The position numbers and the translations under genes are program-made. From Rufibacter roseus (GTDB taxonomy: Bacteria; Bacteroidota; Bacteroidia; Cytophagales; Hymenobacteraceae), in assembly GCF_001647285.1 (NCBI RefSeq), contig NZ_LRML01000005.1, forward strand, positions 124,001 to 188,000: 64,000 nt of DNA. The letters run 5' to 3'. The notes under the pieces were generated by a model. The model worked only from the letters and a program-made list of their open reading frames with translations, was not told the origin of the DNA and made no database searches. Positions within the stretch are counted from its first letter, which is position 1, and each line of letters begins with the position of its first letter. Below, piece after piece: positions 1 through 7,327 of the stretch.

Positions 1-1
1 T

Positions 2-1945
2 GATCAGGTAGACCAGCTGAGTGTGCTGCGCGCGCGCCTCTTTGACTTTTTCATTGCCGACTGGGACCGCCATGATGACCAATGGCGCTGGGCTGAGTTC
101 AAGAAAAAAGGCAAAGGGAAAATTTACAAACCCATCCCTCGAGACCGTGACCAGGCATTTTTTGTAAACCAAGGAGTTGTCCCAAACATTGCCAGCCGCC
201 GCTGGATTCTGCCCAAGGTACAGGGGTTTGACGAGAGCCTGAGAGACATAAAAGGCTTCAACTTTAATGCCCGCCACTTTGACCGTACTTTTTTAACTGG
301 CCTTGAACGTTGGCAATGGCTGGCTATGGCAGATTCTTTGGAGCGTGAGCTAACTGACGAGGCTATTGAAGCAGCCGTAAAACAATTACCTCCCCCAATT
401 TATCAACAGTCAGGGGAGTGGCTAACTAAAACGTTAAAAGCTCGCCGTGCCACTATCAAGCGTGACGCAGAGGAATATTATGAGTTTTTGGCTCATAAAG
501 TAAACGTGGTAGGCACTGACCAAAACGATTATTTCACCATTGAACGCAGCGGCGATGGCTCTACATTGGTGCGCATGTACAAAGACGAAGATGAAACTGA
601 CACTCCGCTGTACCAGCGCCGGTTCTACCCAGATGAAACCCGAGAAATTAGATTGTACAGTCTGGGAGGCAATGACAAAATCGTAGTCACAGGTACTGCG
701 CCAGAAGCAAGCCGACTACGCATCATTGGCGGAGACGGAGAAGACATCATCACCGACAGTTCCTCGGTAGAGGGCTTGCGCCGGCTTACCTATGTTTATG
801 ATACTTCTCAGGGCAACAAACTAAATCTAGGTTCTGAGGCACGCAACCTTACCAGCAAGCGCCCTCCTACCTATGACCGCCTCGGTTATAAATACAACTA
901 TCTAGGCCCACTAGCCTCATTTGAATATAACCGCGACGACGGCTTCTTATTAGGAGCTGGGGCGCTGCTGAAAACGCAAGGCTTTCAAAAAGAGCCTTAT
1001 GCCATGATGCAACGGCTTGTGGGAAGCTACGCCTTTAACACCCAATCTTTTTTGATTGATTATGCCGCACATTTTCCGCAACTGCGGCTAGGCCTAGACC
1101 TAAAGCTTAACGTAAACTGGAAAAGCCCCGGCTTCTCTGAAAACTTCTTTGGGCTGGGCAATGAAACGCCTTATAACCCTGACATAGAAATTGAATACTA
1201 CCGCTACCGGTCTGCCCAGTTTTACGCCAATGTGCTAGTGGGCCGTAAACTCAGCGAGTATGAAACCATTTTTGTGGGGCCAGCCTATCAAATGGTGAAT
1301 GTTGAGCGCACCCCTGGCCGTTTTCTGCCCGTACAGCCCAACGAAAACTCACAGCTAGCAGGTTATTATGAGCGCCATAACTACGCCGGTGCCAGAATTG
1401 AATACGTATTAGACTCGCGTGACATACCTAATCTTCCGGCCAAAGGGGTTTACTGGAAAGTTGCCGCCGATCTGCTTGATGGCACCAACCAAAGTTCCAA
1501 CAACGTGGCCATGGTTCATTCGCAGTTCGCCATTTATAGAACGCTTAGAGTTCCGCTCAAGCTCACGCTGGCTACCCGCTTTGGCGGCGGCCACACATTT
1601 GGCGACAACTACGAGTTCTTTCAAGCCCAGGTGCTGGATGGCCCAACTACGCTGCGGGGGTACCGCCGCAACCGTTTCAGCGGGCAAAGCAGCCTCTACA
1701 ATAACACTGAGGCCCGGCTACGGTTGTTCAGCTTCACCACGTATCTGTTCCCAGCCTCAGTGGGCGTATTTGGTTTTCATGACATAGGCCGCGTTTGGGT
1801 AGAGAATGAAACCTCTAACAAGTGGCACAGGGGCTACGGCGGCGGCGTTTGGTTGGCCCCGCTGAACCAAATCGTTATTTCGGCAGGCTTTGCCACCTCT
1901 TCAGAAGAAAACCTGATTCTGGTTCGGGCAGGGTTCCTGTTCTAA
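2..1945 (+). CDS. BamA/TamA-like outer membrane beta-barrel protein, C-terminal part (truncated by window edge)
   Basis: The frame is open to the first base of the window, so the start lies upstream; an in-frame GTG at 23 is not a convincing start. About 647 residues are visible. Near the beginning is a conserved stretch containing DWDRHDDQWRW, which I know from Bacteroidota proteins that join a metallophosphoesterase-like N-terminus to a BamA/D15 barrel. A mid region rich in Asp/Gly follows (GGDGEDI). The last roughly 370 residues alternate aromatic and polar residues like membrane beta-strands, with GFHDIGRVW near the end and a C-terminal Phe, the usual signal for the Bam machinery. It probably acts in the outer membrane, but the substrate is unknown. 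The N-terminal enzyme domain is inferred from the family and cannot be seen here. Confidence 0.75.
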   Translation, partial: DQVDQLSVLRARLFDFFIADWDRHDDQWRWAEFKKKGKGKIYKPIPRDRDQAFFVNQGVVPNIASRRWILPKVQGFDESLRDIKGFNFNARHFDRTFLTGLERWQWLAMADSLERELTDEAIEAAVKQLPPPIYQQSGEWLTKTLKARRATIKRDAEEYYEFLAHKVNVVGTDQNDYFTIERSGDGSTLVRMYKDEDETDTPLYQRRFYPDETREIRLYSLGGNDKIVVTGTAPEASRLRIIGGDGEDIITDSSSVEGLRRLTYVYDTSQGNKLNLGSEARNLTSKRPPTYDRLGYKYNYLGPLASFEYNRDDGFLLGAGALLKTQGFQKEPYAMMQRLVGSYAFNTQSFLIDYAAHFPQLRLGLDLKLNVNWKSPGFSENFFGLGNETPYNPDIEIEYYRYRSAQFYANVLVGRKLSEYETIFVGPAYQMVNVERTPGRFLPVQPNENSQLAGYYERHNYAGARIEYVLDSRDIPNLPAKGVYWKVAADLLDGTNQSSNNVAMVHSQFAIYRTLRVPLKLTLATRFGGGHTFGDNYEFFQAQVLDGPTTLRGYRRNRFSGQSSLYNNTEARLRLFSFTTYLFPASVGVFGFHDIGRVWVENETSNKWHRGYGGGVWLAPLNQIVISAGFATSSEENLILVRAGFLF

Positions 1946-1961
1946 ATTCTGCTAAACCTAT

Positions 1962-2001
1962 AAACAGAAAGGGCTAGCCAAATGGCTAGCCCTTTCTGTT
2001 T
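1962..2001. terminator. Intrinsic terminator after the barrel gene
   Basis: Perfect 19-bp stem (1962-1980 with 1983-2001) and a 2-nt loop, flanked by A-rich and T-rich ends, so it can work both ways between the convergent genes. Its right arm ends in CTGTTT, and the GTTT is also the start of the first 36-nt palindromic element. Confidence 0.8.
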
Positions 2002-2033
2002 ATTACCTGTTTTTCTAAAAACAGCTCCAAAAC
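1998..2033. repeat. 36-nt intergenic palindrome, copy 1
   Basis: GTTT...AAAAC core of 36 nt. The inner part CTGTTTTTCTAAAAACAG pairs well; the left outer arm is degenerate and merges with the preceding terminator. Lies between convergent genes. Confidence 0.55.
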
Positions 2034-2078
2034 GCCACTTCAAAAAAATCTAAGTTTTAGATCTTAGATCTAAAGAAT

Positions 2079-2309
2079 CTAGTTCAAAAAGATAGAAAAC
2101 AGCTCAAAACGGTTAGAAGAGAAGCTCCAATGAGATGGGGACGGGTGAATTTCATCACCGGTTTCATCCACAATGGTCACAGCCATGCCTTCCTCCTGGT
2201 TTAGAGGTTCTGTAAAATGTTTTACGGTATATACATGCCCTTCTTCAATCCATTCTTCTGGCTCAAAGCTAGGCAAGGTGGCGTCAATGCACTTGGCATA
2301 GACCATCAT
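2079..2309 (-). CDS. Small hypothetical protein (76 aa)
   Basis: Function not recognised. The frame stays open to 2540, but only the last ~76-86 codons look like protein: the part reading KCIDATLP, WIEEGHVYTVKHF, GMAVTIVDETG, HWSFSSNRFELF has the regular composition of a small acidic soluble domain, whereas the upstream part is basic and irregular. I chose the tandem ATG at 2304-2309; an ATG at 2339 is the alternative and would add ten residues. No signal peptide or membrane segment. It is convergent with the barrel gene. Confidence 0.6.
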   Translation of the reverse strand: MMVYAKCIDATLPSFEPEEWIEEGHVYTVKHFTEPLNQEEGMAVTIVDETGDEIHPSPSHWSFSSNRFELFSIFLN

Positions 2310-2597
2310 ATAGCTGGGTGGATAGATCAAGTTTACCATGTCTTCTAAACTATAAACAGGTGAGAAAAATTCCGGTGACGTAATGTCTCCTTTTCTAACA
2401 GAGCAAAGACCTGGCCAGGTTTGTTTCCTTGTTTTGCATTGAAAAGGTAAGACTATAATACGTAAAGAATTCGGATAAACAAGAGCCTTCTGGTAAAATA
2501 AAGGTTTTCTACGTACCCTCTTGCTCAGGCACTCGTACACATAGATGCCGGTTTTGCCGGCCTTAGTATTGATTTATCACTTAAACCAATTCACATC

Positions 2598-2843
2598 ATG
2601 GAAAAGGACAATAAGTATAACGAGAAAGAAAAATTACCAAACGGCACCCAAGCAGCCGATGATCTGAAACAAACGTCACAAGAGCCCGGAGCCAACGCCA
2701 AAGGCAATGCCAGTGCACAGCAAGGCGGCCAGCAGCCCGGCAACAGCCAGGGAGGACAAGGCGGCAAGTCTACCGACGGTGCAAAAAATTCACGCCACGA
2801 CACCGGCGATGAATTGAGCGTATTTGGCCGTTTAGACAGCTAA
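2598..2843 (+). CDS. Small hydrophilic low-complexity protein (81 aa)
   Basis: Not a family I can name. The product is highly charged at the N-terminus (KDNKYNEKEK), then rich in Gly, Gln, Asn and Ser (residues ~35-65), with no hydrophobic core, signal peptide or cysteine, so it is probably intrinsically disordered. It lies 12 bp upstream of the metallo-beta-lactamase-fold gene and may be co-transcribed with it. The composition resembles small stress-related hydrophilic proteins, but that is only an impression. Confidence 0.55.
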   Translation: MEKDNKYNEKEKLPNGTQAADDLKQTSQEPGANAKGNASAQQGGQQPGNSQGGQGGKSTDGAKNSRHDTGDELSVFGRLDS

Positions 2844-2855
2844 GTTCTGAAACCT

Positions 2856-3950
2856 ATGCGAGACCATGTAACCGACGTGCTGCGGCAAAAGCAGCACTCC
2901 TGCTTTACCGTGGCACCAGGTGTCATGGGTATGGAGATTGTGTTTGTCAACCTGTTCTTTGTTGAAAACCCAGATAAATCTTGGGTACTCATAGATGCTG
3001 GCCTCTACGGCTCTGCCGATAGAATAAGAAGAGCCGCTGAAGAACGGTTTGGCAAAGACAATCCACCCAAGGCTATTATCCTCACGCACGGACATTTTGA
3101 CCATGTGGGTGCCCTGCAAACGCTAGCCGATTACTGGCAGGCACCAGTTTACGCGCACCCACTGGAGCTACCTTACTTGACAGGTGTCTCCAGCTACCCT
3201 CCACCTGACTCAAGTGTAGGAGGCGGTGCTATGGCTTATCTGTCGTTCATGTACCCTAAGAAACCCATTAAGTTTAGGGGCAGGTTAGAGGTGCTTCCGT
3301 CTGATGGTTCAGTGCCTTTTATGCCTGAGTGGAAATGGATTGAAACGCCCGGACACTCACCAGGGCATGTGTCTCTTTACAGGCAGCATGACCGTGTATT
3401 GATTGTGGGGGATGCTTTTACCACCCGTAAACAAGAATCGGCGATGGCAGTATTGACGCAGAAGCAAGAAATCTGCGGCCCTCCTGCCTATTTTACCCCA
3501 GACTGGAACGCCTCAAGGCAGTCAGTGCAGATATTGGCATCTTTAGAACCAGAAGTTGCCGCTACTGGCCACGGCTTACCCATGAGTGGTGAAAAACTGA
3601 GGCAAGGGCTGGAAGAACTATCTAGGTTATTTGACCAGTTAGCCATTCCGAACAAAGGCCGGTATGTAAAGCAGCCCGCCATTACTAACAGAACCGGGGT
3701 AGTATCATTGCCACCTCGGGTTAATAATACCGTACCTAAAATTTTGGCCGCTGCCGGATTGGCCGCCATTGCAGGTTTTGCCACGTACTCGTTCTTTACA
3801 CGAAGAAACGGCGGCACCAACAGTCGTATAAAAAGAACCTGGCCCGGCAAAGTAAAATCCACGAACCGCTATTTAGCCAGTGTTCCGTCGGTTGAACAGA
3901 CACCTGTTAGCGCCCATAATCCAAACGCTACTACTAACAATTATCCTTGA
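2856..3950 (+). CDS. MBL-fold metallo-hydrolase with C-terminal membrane segment
   Basis: Residues ~15-245 form a metallo-beta-lactamase-fold hydrolase. The zinc motif HGHFDH gives H78, H80, D82 and H83; further ligand candidates are H167/H171 in TPGHSPGH, D186 in IVGDAF and H239 in TGHG. Such enzymes hydrolyse thioesters, lactones, phosphodiesters or similar bonds; the substrate cannot be read from the sequence. Unusually, a hydrophobic segment follows at ~294-314 (KILAAAGLAAIAGFATYSFF), then a basic RR/KR tail of ~45 residues. That suggests a tail-anchored protein with its catalytic domain in the cytoplasm (positive-inside rule leaves this open). A strong terminator follows. Confidence 0.85.
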   Translation: MRDHVTDVLRQKQHSCFTVAPGVMGMEIVFVNLFFVENPDKSWVLIDAGLYGSADRIRRAAEERFGKDNPPKAIILTHGHFDHVGALQTLADYWQAPVYAHPLELPYLTGVSSYPPPDSSVGGGAMAYLSFMYPKKPIKFRGRLEVLPSDGSVPFMPEWKWIETPGHSPGHVSLYRQHDRVLIVGDAFTTRKQESAMAVLTQKQEICGPPAYFTPDWNASRQSVQILASLEPEVAATGHGLPMSGEKLRQGLEELSRLFDQLAIPNKGRYVKQPAITNRTGVVSLPPRVNNTVPKILAAAGLAAIAGFATYSFFTRRNGGTNSRIKRTWPGKVKSTNRYLASVPSVEQTPVSAHNPNATTNNYP

Positions 3951-3966
3951 TAGAAAGTTGAGATTA

Positions 3967-4008
3967 TACACAAAGAAGGCGAGCCTGCGGGCTCGCCTTC
4001 TTTGTGTA
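3967..4008. terminator. Intrinsic terminator after MBL-fold gene
   Basis: Perfect 19-bp stem with TGCG loop; A-rich left and T-rich right flank. Serves the + strand gene, and can also act in reverse. Confidence 0.85.
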
Positions 4009-4074
4009 AAGTGGTGGTGTTCTAATAGATTGTGCTTTTGCTCTATCAAAATTAACCTTTAGGCACCGCTACCT

Positions 4075-4110
4075 GTTTTAGGTCTACTTTTCAAAAAACA
4101 GGGCTAAAAC
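4075..4110. repeat. 36-nt intergenic palindrome, copy 2
   Basis: GTTTTAG pairs with CTAAAAC; the next outer positions form a T-G wobble. Lies between two terminators in a convergent spacer. Confidence 0.75.
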
Positions 4111-4153
4111 GGCATTCCTTAAAATTCCCACACCTTTACTTTTTCTAAATAAT

Positions 4154-4189
4154 AAAGAGCCTGTGCAGGAGATTCTGCCAAGGCTCTTT
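4154..4189. terminator. Terminator for the PRC-barrel gene
   Basis: AAAGAGCCT pairs with AGGCTCTTT; the loop can also pair GCAG with CTGC. It lies 18 bp beyond the stop codon of the minus-strand gene. Confidence 0.7.
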
Positions 4190-4207
4190 TAAATGGGTCT
4201 CACTTAG

Positions 4208-4831
4208 TTATAACCCAATGGCTTTCCGCTTCAGCGCAGTAAACTCATCGGGGGTAATGGTGCCTTCATCCAGCATCTGACGCAAGCGCTCAATGGTGGC
4301 AATGTCTTCCTGAATAGGCGAACTACTCACTTTTGGCTGGCGGTTGCGGTAAAAACGATCCTCATCGAAATGTTCCCGGTTATAGAACTCTTCTGTAGGG
4401 GCTGTATGGCCTCCAGATGGCGCGCTATAGGTATCAGTGGGGTTAGTGAGCACATGCATGATACGGTACTCCATCTCGTCACTTATAGGTCCGCCTTTGT
4501 AGAACGGGAACCGAGCCAGCGATTCTTGACTGATGTCTGCTAAAAAAACCTGATCACTTTCATCGTCTAAGTGGGCTGCGCCAATGGGCACAACTGTATG
4601 CCGGGTGTCTACGTCTGGCAGAAGCAAGTGCTTGTCTACGTCAATGTCAAGATAACGCACTTTCATAACCGACCGGTCTACAATCAGATCGTCTACCACG
4701 CCAATCCGCTGGCCATCGGCACCAATCACTTCCCATCCTCTTATATCTAGGTCGTTATTAGCTACTTTAAAATCTGTTAGGTCATGCAGGGCGGCCAACC
4801 GTCCTGAGCCATTGTTATGTGAAGTTGTCAT
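4208..4831 (-). CDS. PRC-barrel domain protein with C-terminal SHOCT motif
   Basis: Residues ~20-110 match the PRC-barrel / photosynthetic reaction centre H-subunit-like fold (RGWEVIGADGQRIGVVDDLI, then KVRYLDIDVD and HTVVPIGAA). In non-photosynthetic bacteria these are stress-associated soluble proteins of unclear biochemistry. The final ~30 residues (IERLRQMLDEGTITPDEF) are a SHOCT motif, a short oligomerisation or membrane-association module usually found at protein ends. The linker is Ser/Thr/Asn-rich. It lies 24 bp downstream of a small membrane protein gene on the same strand; both starts have the same leader ATAAAACT before ATG, which suggests a shared recent origin or common translation control. 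Confidence 0.8.
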   Translation of the reverse strand: MTTSHNNGSGRLAALHDLTDFKVANNDLDIRGWEVIGADGQRIGVVDDLIVDRSVMKVRYLDIDVDKHLLLPDVDTRHTVVPIGAAHLDDESDQVFLADISQESLARFPFYKGGPISDEMEYRIMHVLTNPTDTYSAPSGGHTAPTEEFYNREHFDEDRFYRNRQPKVSSSPIQEDIATIERLRQMLDEGTITPDEFTALKRKAIGL

Positions 4832-4855
4832 AGTTTTATCTTCTTAGTAGGTAAA

Positions 4856-5050
4856 TCAGGTGGTATAATAATTGGGGGAAACGGGCATAACCCAACCAGT
4901 GGCTGGTACGTCAGTTGTCTCCGGACTGTTTGTTTGCGGTTCTAAAAGGTAGCGGTACAGCAACCAGCCTACTACGGCCAGTATGAGCAGCACTATAATC
5001 CAGCTCCAGCCGCTAGAGCGCTTTTTTGGTTCAATGTTAATTTCTGCCAT
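4856..5050 (-). CDS. Small single-pass membrane protein (64 aa)
   Basis: I use the ATG at 5050 rather than an upstream start at 5092, because it gives MAEINIEPKKRSSG followed at once by a clean transmembrane segment (WSWIIVLLILAVVGWLLYRYLL, split by positive residues on its N-side) and a short Thr/Pro-rich external tail. The family is not recognised. It is the first gene of a likely two-gene operon with the PRC-barrel protein and could anchor or partner it; that is inference from position. Confidence 0.65.
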   Translation of the reverse strand: MAEINIEPKKRSSGWSWIIVLLILAVVGWLLYRYLLEPQTNSPETTDVPATGWVMPVSPNYYTT

Positions 5051-5239
5051 AGTTTTATTTGTATTAGCCGGACTACACAAAGCCCTAAACATGGTACGAA
5101 GCTTTCTTTTAGATGTTTATGAAGCTTTGGTTGGCAGATTTATAGATGGGCGCTATCGAAAGAGAAAGACTACACCACACGAGACAGTGTTTCTTCAGGT
5201 GCAGAAATAACCAGCATAGAAGTAAAACGCAAAGAACCT

Positions 5240-5275
5240 GTTTTGGAGCTGTTTTTGAAAAACGAGCCCCAAAAC
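5240..5275. repeat. 36-nt intergenic palindrome, copy 3 (GTTTTGG type)
   Basis: Perfect 12-bp outer stem (5235-5246 with 5269-5280); here the variable pair is G-C. Lies 45 bp beyond the stop of the following minus-strand gene. Confidence 0.85.
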
Positions 5276-5319
5276 AGGTTCAGTAAATGTGTTCTGGTTT
5301 AGAACAGGAGTAGTTGCCC

Positions 5320-6327
5320 CTACTTCTCTTGCTCCGGTATTTGTGGAAACTCAATAAACTCTCCTTGGGGAGTGAACAGCATACTAAGGGGTTCCTGCGG
5401 GTTTTGCAATATCTGTTCTTGTGAAATACCCCAGTTAGCCCATGCCATAGACAATAATTTGGCATAAGAGCTGTTCTGCCATGGGTTGAAGATCACATTG
5501 GTAACATCATCAATAAGACTGTCCATGACCACGTATTCGTCTTGCGGCTTGACTGTACGCAGCAGATAATCCGGAATAACGTTGAGCAAATAACCGGCAT
5601 AGAAAACCCGTGCACTGAATTCAGCGGCTTGTATGGGTTGCAGCTGCCGGGGCTCTACCTCAGTCCAGACACGGCGCATGGCTTGCTTGATCATGCCGTT
5701 GTCCAAGAGGCAGCAAATGATCAGGGTGTTGTCCATCCGCAGGCTGAACATCATGGTAGACAACTCGTCTCGGTACTCAAACCGCTCAGGCTCTGCCGAG
5801 GCATCTACGTCTACCACAAAAATAGAGCTCGGAATAAAATCAGGGAACACCATAGGCACCCGCAGAGACTGCAGCACCTTGAAAAAGGCTTGGAACTTGA
5901 GCAGCATCTTAGGTTGCTCACTAACGGCATACTCTGGCTTTATTAGCGGGTCCTGCTCCCGAATCAATTCGGTGATGAGCGTGCCGTAGAACATTTTACC
6001 CATCCACTGGAAAAGCAGCTTTTCATCTAAAGCCCGCAAGCCCGCCACTCCTTTCTTCTGGGCCTCCTGCACTTGCTCTTCTAAAGGCTGCAGGTATTGC
6101 TCTTGGCAGCGGCGGCAACAGGGTATCTTCAGGTCTTTAAACTGCACCACACTCTGGTCCAGCAGCCGCAGGGCTTTTTCGGCAAATGCGTATTCCTCCA
6201 TGAGCCACTCCGGAAACACCGTCACTTCCTGGTCTTCGGTAATGTTGGTGCCGCACAAAAAACAAATTTGCCGGCCAAAGCGCATGTGCTCAAAAGGATC
6301 AAACAGCGTGAGGTGTTGGGGTAGCAT
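5320..6327 (-). CDS. Hypothetical protein with HNH-like zinc-binding N-terminus
   Basis: 335 residues. The N-terminus has two CxxC pairs, C22/C25 (ICFLCG) and C70 or C71/C74 (PCCRRC), around VFPEWL at 37-42. This CxxC...FPxWL...CxxC layout is that of HNH-type zinc-finger proteins, but the EH pair that normally precedes the FPxWL motif is absent (EVTVFPEWL), so a nuclease activity is doubtful. The remaining ~260 residues are soluble, mostly helical in appearance, and not recognised. It stands alone between a small membrane gene and the divergent SIMPL gene; the start at 6327 gives a compact product directly before the zinc motif. Confidence 0.65.
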   Translation of the reverse strand: MLPQHLTLFDPFEHMRFGRQICFLCGTNITEDQEVTVFPEWLMEEYAFAEKALRLLDQSVVQFKDLKIPCCRRCQEQYLQPLEEQVQEAQKKGVAGLRALDEKLLFQWMGKMFYGTLITELIREQDPLIKPEYAVSEQPKMLLKFQAFFKVLQSLRVPMVFPDFIPSSIFVVDVDASAEPERFEYRDELSTMMFSLRMDNTLIICCLLDNGMIKQAMRRVWTEVEPRQLQPIQAAEFSARVFYAGYLLNVIPDYLLRTVKPQDEYVVMDSLIDDVTNVIFNPWQNSSYAKLLSMAWANWGISQEQILQNPQEPLSMLFTPQGEFIEFPQIPEQEK

Positions 6328-6480
6328 AAGTATTTTGGGTTAAGCGGAGAAATACAGAAATAAAGCGCAAAGATACATCTCAAACTTGAGCCCTATACCG
6401 CTTTTTCGTTTCCTGCGTTATACCGCTATTAAATTAGGCACAGTACTTGCCTCTGCCTTCTAAACTAAATTATCACACCT

Positions 6481-7185
6481 ATGAAAACTCTTTTATCTTT
6501 TGTCGCCGCCTCAATATTCTCTTTAGCTACCGTTACTGCTTTTGCGCAGCAAGCTCCACTGCCACCTTTGGTTTCTGTCAGCGGACAGGGTGAAGTAAAA
6601 GTAGTGCCAGACCAAGTTACATTTATAGTTGGGGTAGAAGTACGGGAGAGAACCTTGGAAGAAGCCAGAAAAATAGCAGACCAGCGCACTTCTGCCCTCT
6701 TGAGCGCGCTTAAAAAAAGCGGCATTGATGAAAAAAATATACAAACGGCTTACGTTTCTTTTCAGCCTATTTACAATGGTGAGTATGGCCAGACAACACC
6801 CCAGTTTTACATGGCTACCCGCACCATTTCGGTGGTATTGAATAAAATTGACCGCTATGATGAAGTAATGGCAAACCTTTATAAGGCGGGAGCCAATCGG
6901 GTAGATGGCGTTAGCTACCAAAGCTCACAGCTCAGCAAGCATCAGGAAGAAGCCCGTAAAAAGGCAGTGCAGAACGCCAGGCAGAAAGCACAGACGTTAG
7001 CCTCTGAGGCCGGCGCCAAAGTTGGCCGGGTGTACAACATCACCGAAGGTGGCACCAACAGCCCTAGCCCTGTCATGATGAAAATGGCCCGTGAATCTAT
7101 GGCCATGGGTGCCGGAGAACCTACTTTAGCTGCCGGACAGATAGTTGTTTCGGCACATGTAGAGGTAAGTTTTGTTCTTGAATAA
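6481..7185 (+). CDS. SIMPL domain (DUF541) periplasmic protein
   Basis: 234 residues beginning with a signal peptide (cleavage near AFAQQ, residue ~23). The mature part has the SIMPL/DUF541 pattern: VSGQGEVKVVPDQ, long amphipathic helix EEARKIADQRTSALLSALK, and the C-terminal KAQTLASEAGAKVGRVYNI. Family members (e.g. E. coli YggE, B. fragilis BP26-like proteins) are periplasmic and linked to oxidative or envelope stress; no enzymatic activity is established. Monocistronic by position, followed by a palindromic element. Confidence 0.88.
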   Translation: MKTLLSFVAASIFSLATVTAFAQQAPLPPLVSVSGQGEVKVVPDQVTFIVGVEVRERTLEEARKIADQRTSALLSALKKSGIDEKNIQTAYVSFQPIYNGEYGQTTPQFYMATRTISVVLNKIDRYDEVMANLYKAGANRVDGVSYQSSQLSKHQEEARKKAVQNARQKAQTLASEAGAKVGRVYNITEGGTNSPSPVMMKMARESMAMGAGEPTLAAGQIVVSAHVEVSFVLE

Positions 7186-7230
7186 AGGTTAATCGCCTCT
7201 TACAACGGCTCCAACAGATAAAGTTTTTCC

Positions 7231-7266
7231 GTTTTCGGCCTCTTTTTCAGAAAACAGGCTGAAAAC
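7231..7266. repeat. 36-nt intergenic palindrome, copy 4 (GTTTTCGG type)
   Basis: Outer stem TTTCCGTTTTC with GAAAACGGAAA (7226-7271). The variable pair is C-G. Between the SIMPL gene and the RNase D gene. Confidence 0.85.
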
Positions 7267-7315
7267 GGAAACTCTTACCCGCAGTTCACCGTCAAGCAAA
7301 TTCCTATTTTTTAGG

Positions 7316-7323
7316 TACATTTG
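7316..7323 (+). promoter_or_regulatory. TAnnTTTG -7 element of rnd
   Basis: TACATTTG fits the Bacteroidota primary-sigma -7 consensus and ends only 4 nt before the ATG at 7328, so the mRNA should be leaderless or nearly so. I see no TTG at the expected -33 spacing. Confidence 0.5.
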
Positions 7324-7327
7324 ATTT

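Noticed and set aside
2310-2540. N-terminal extension of the small minus-strand protein at 2079
   Set aside because: The extra residues are irregular and basic, unlike the rest, and a tandem ATG lies at the start of the protein-like part.
4075-4110. Treating all 36-nt palindromes as ordinary rho-independent terminators
   Set aside because: Ordinary terminators are present as separate structures beside many of them (e.g. 3967-4008 and 4154-4189), core length is fixed, and three copies lie in divergent spacers.
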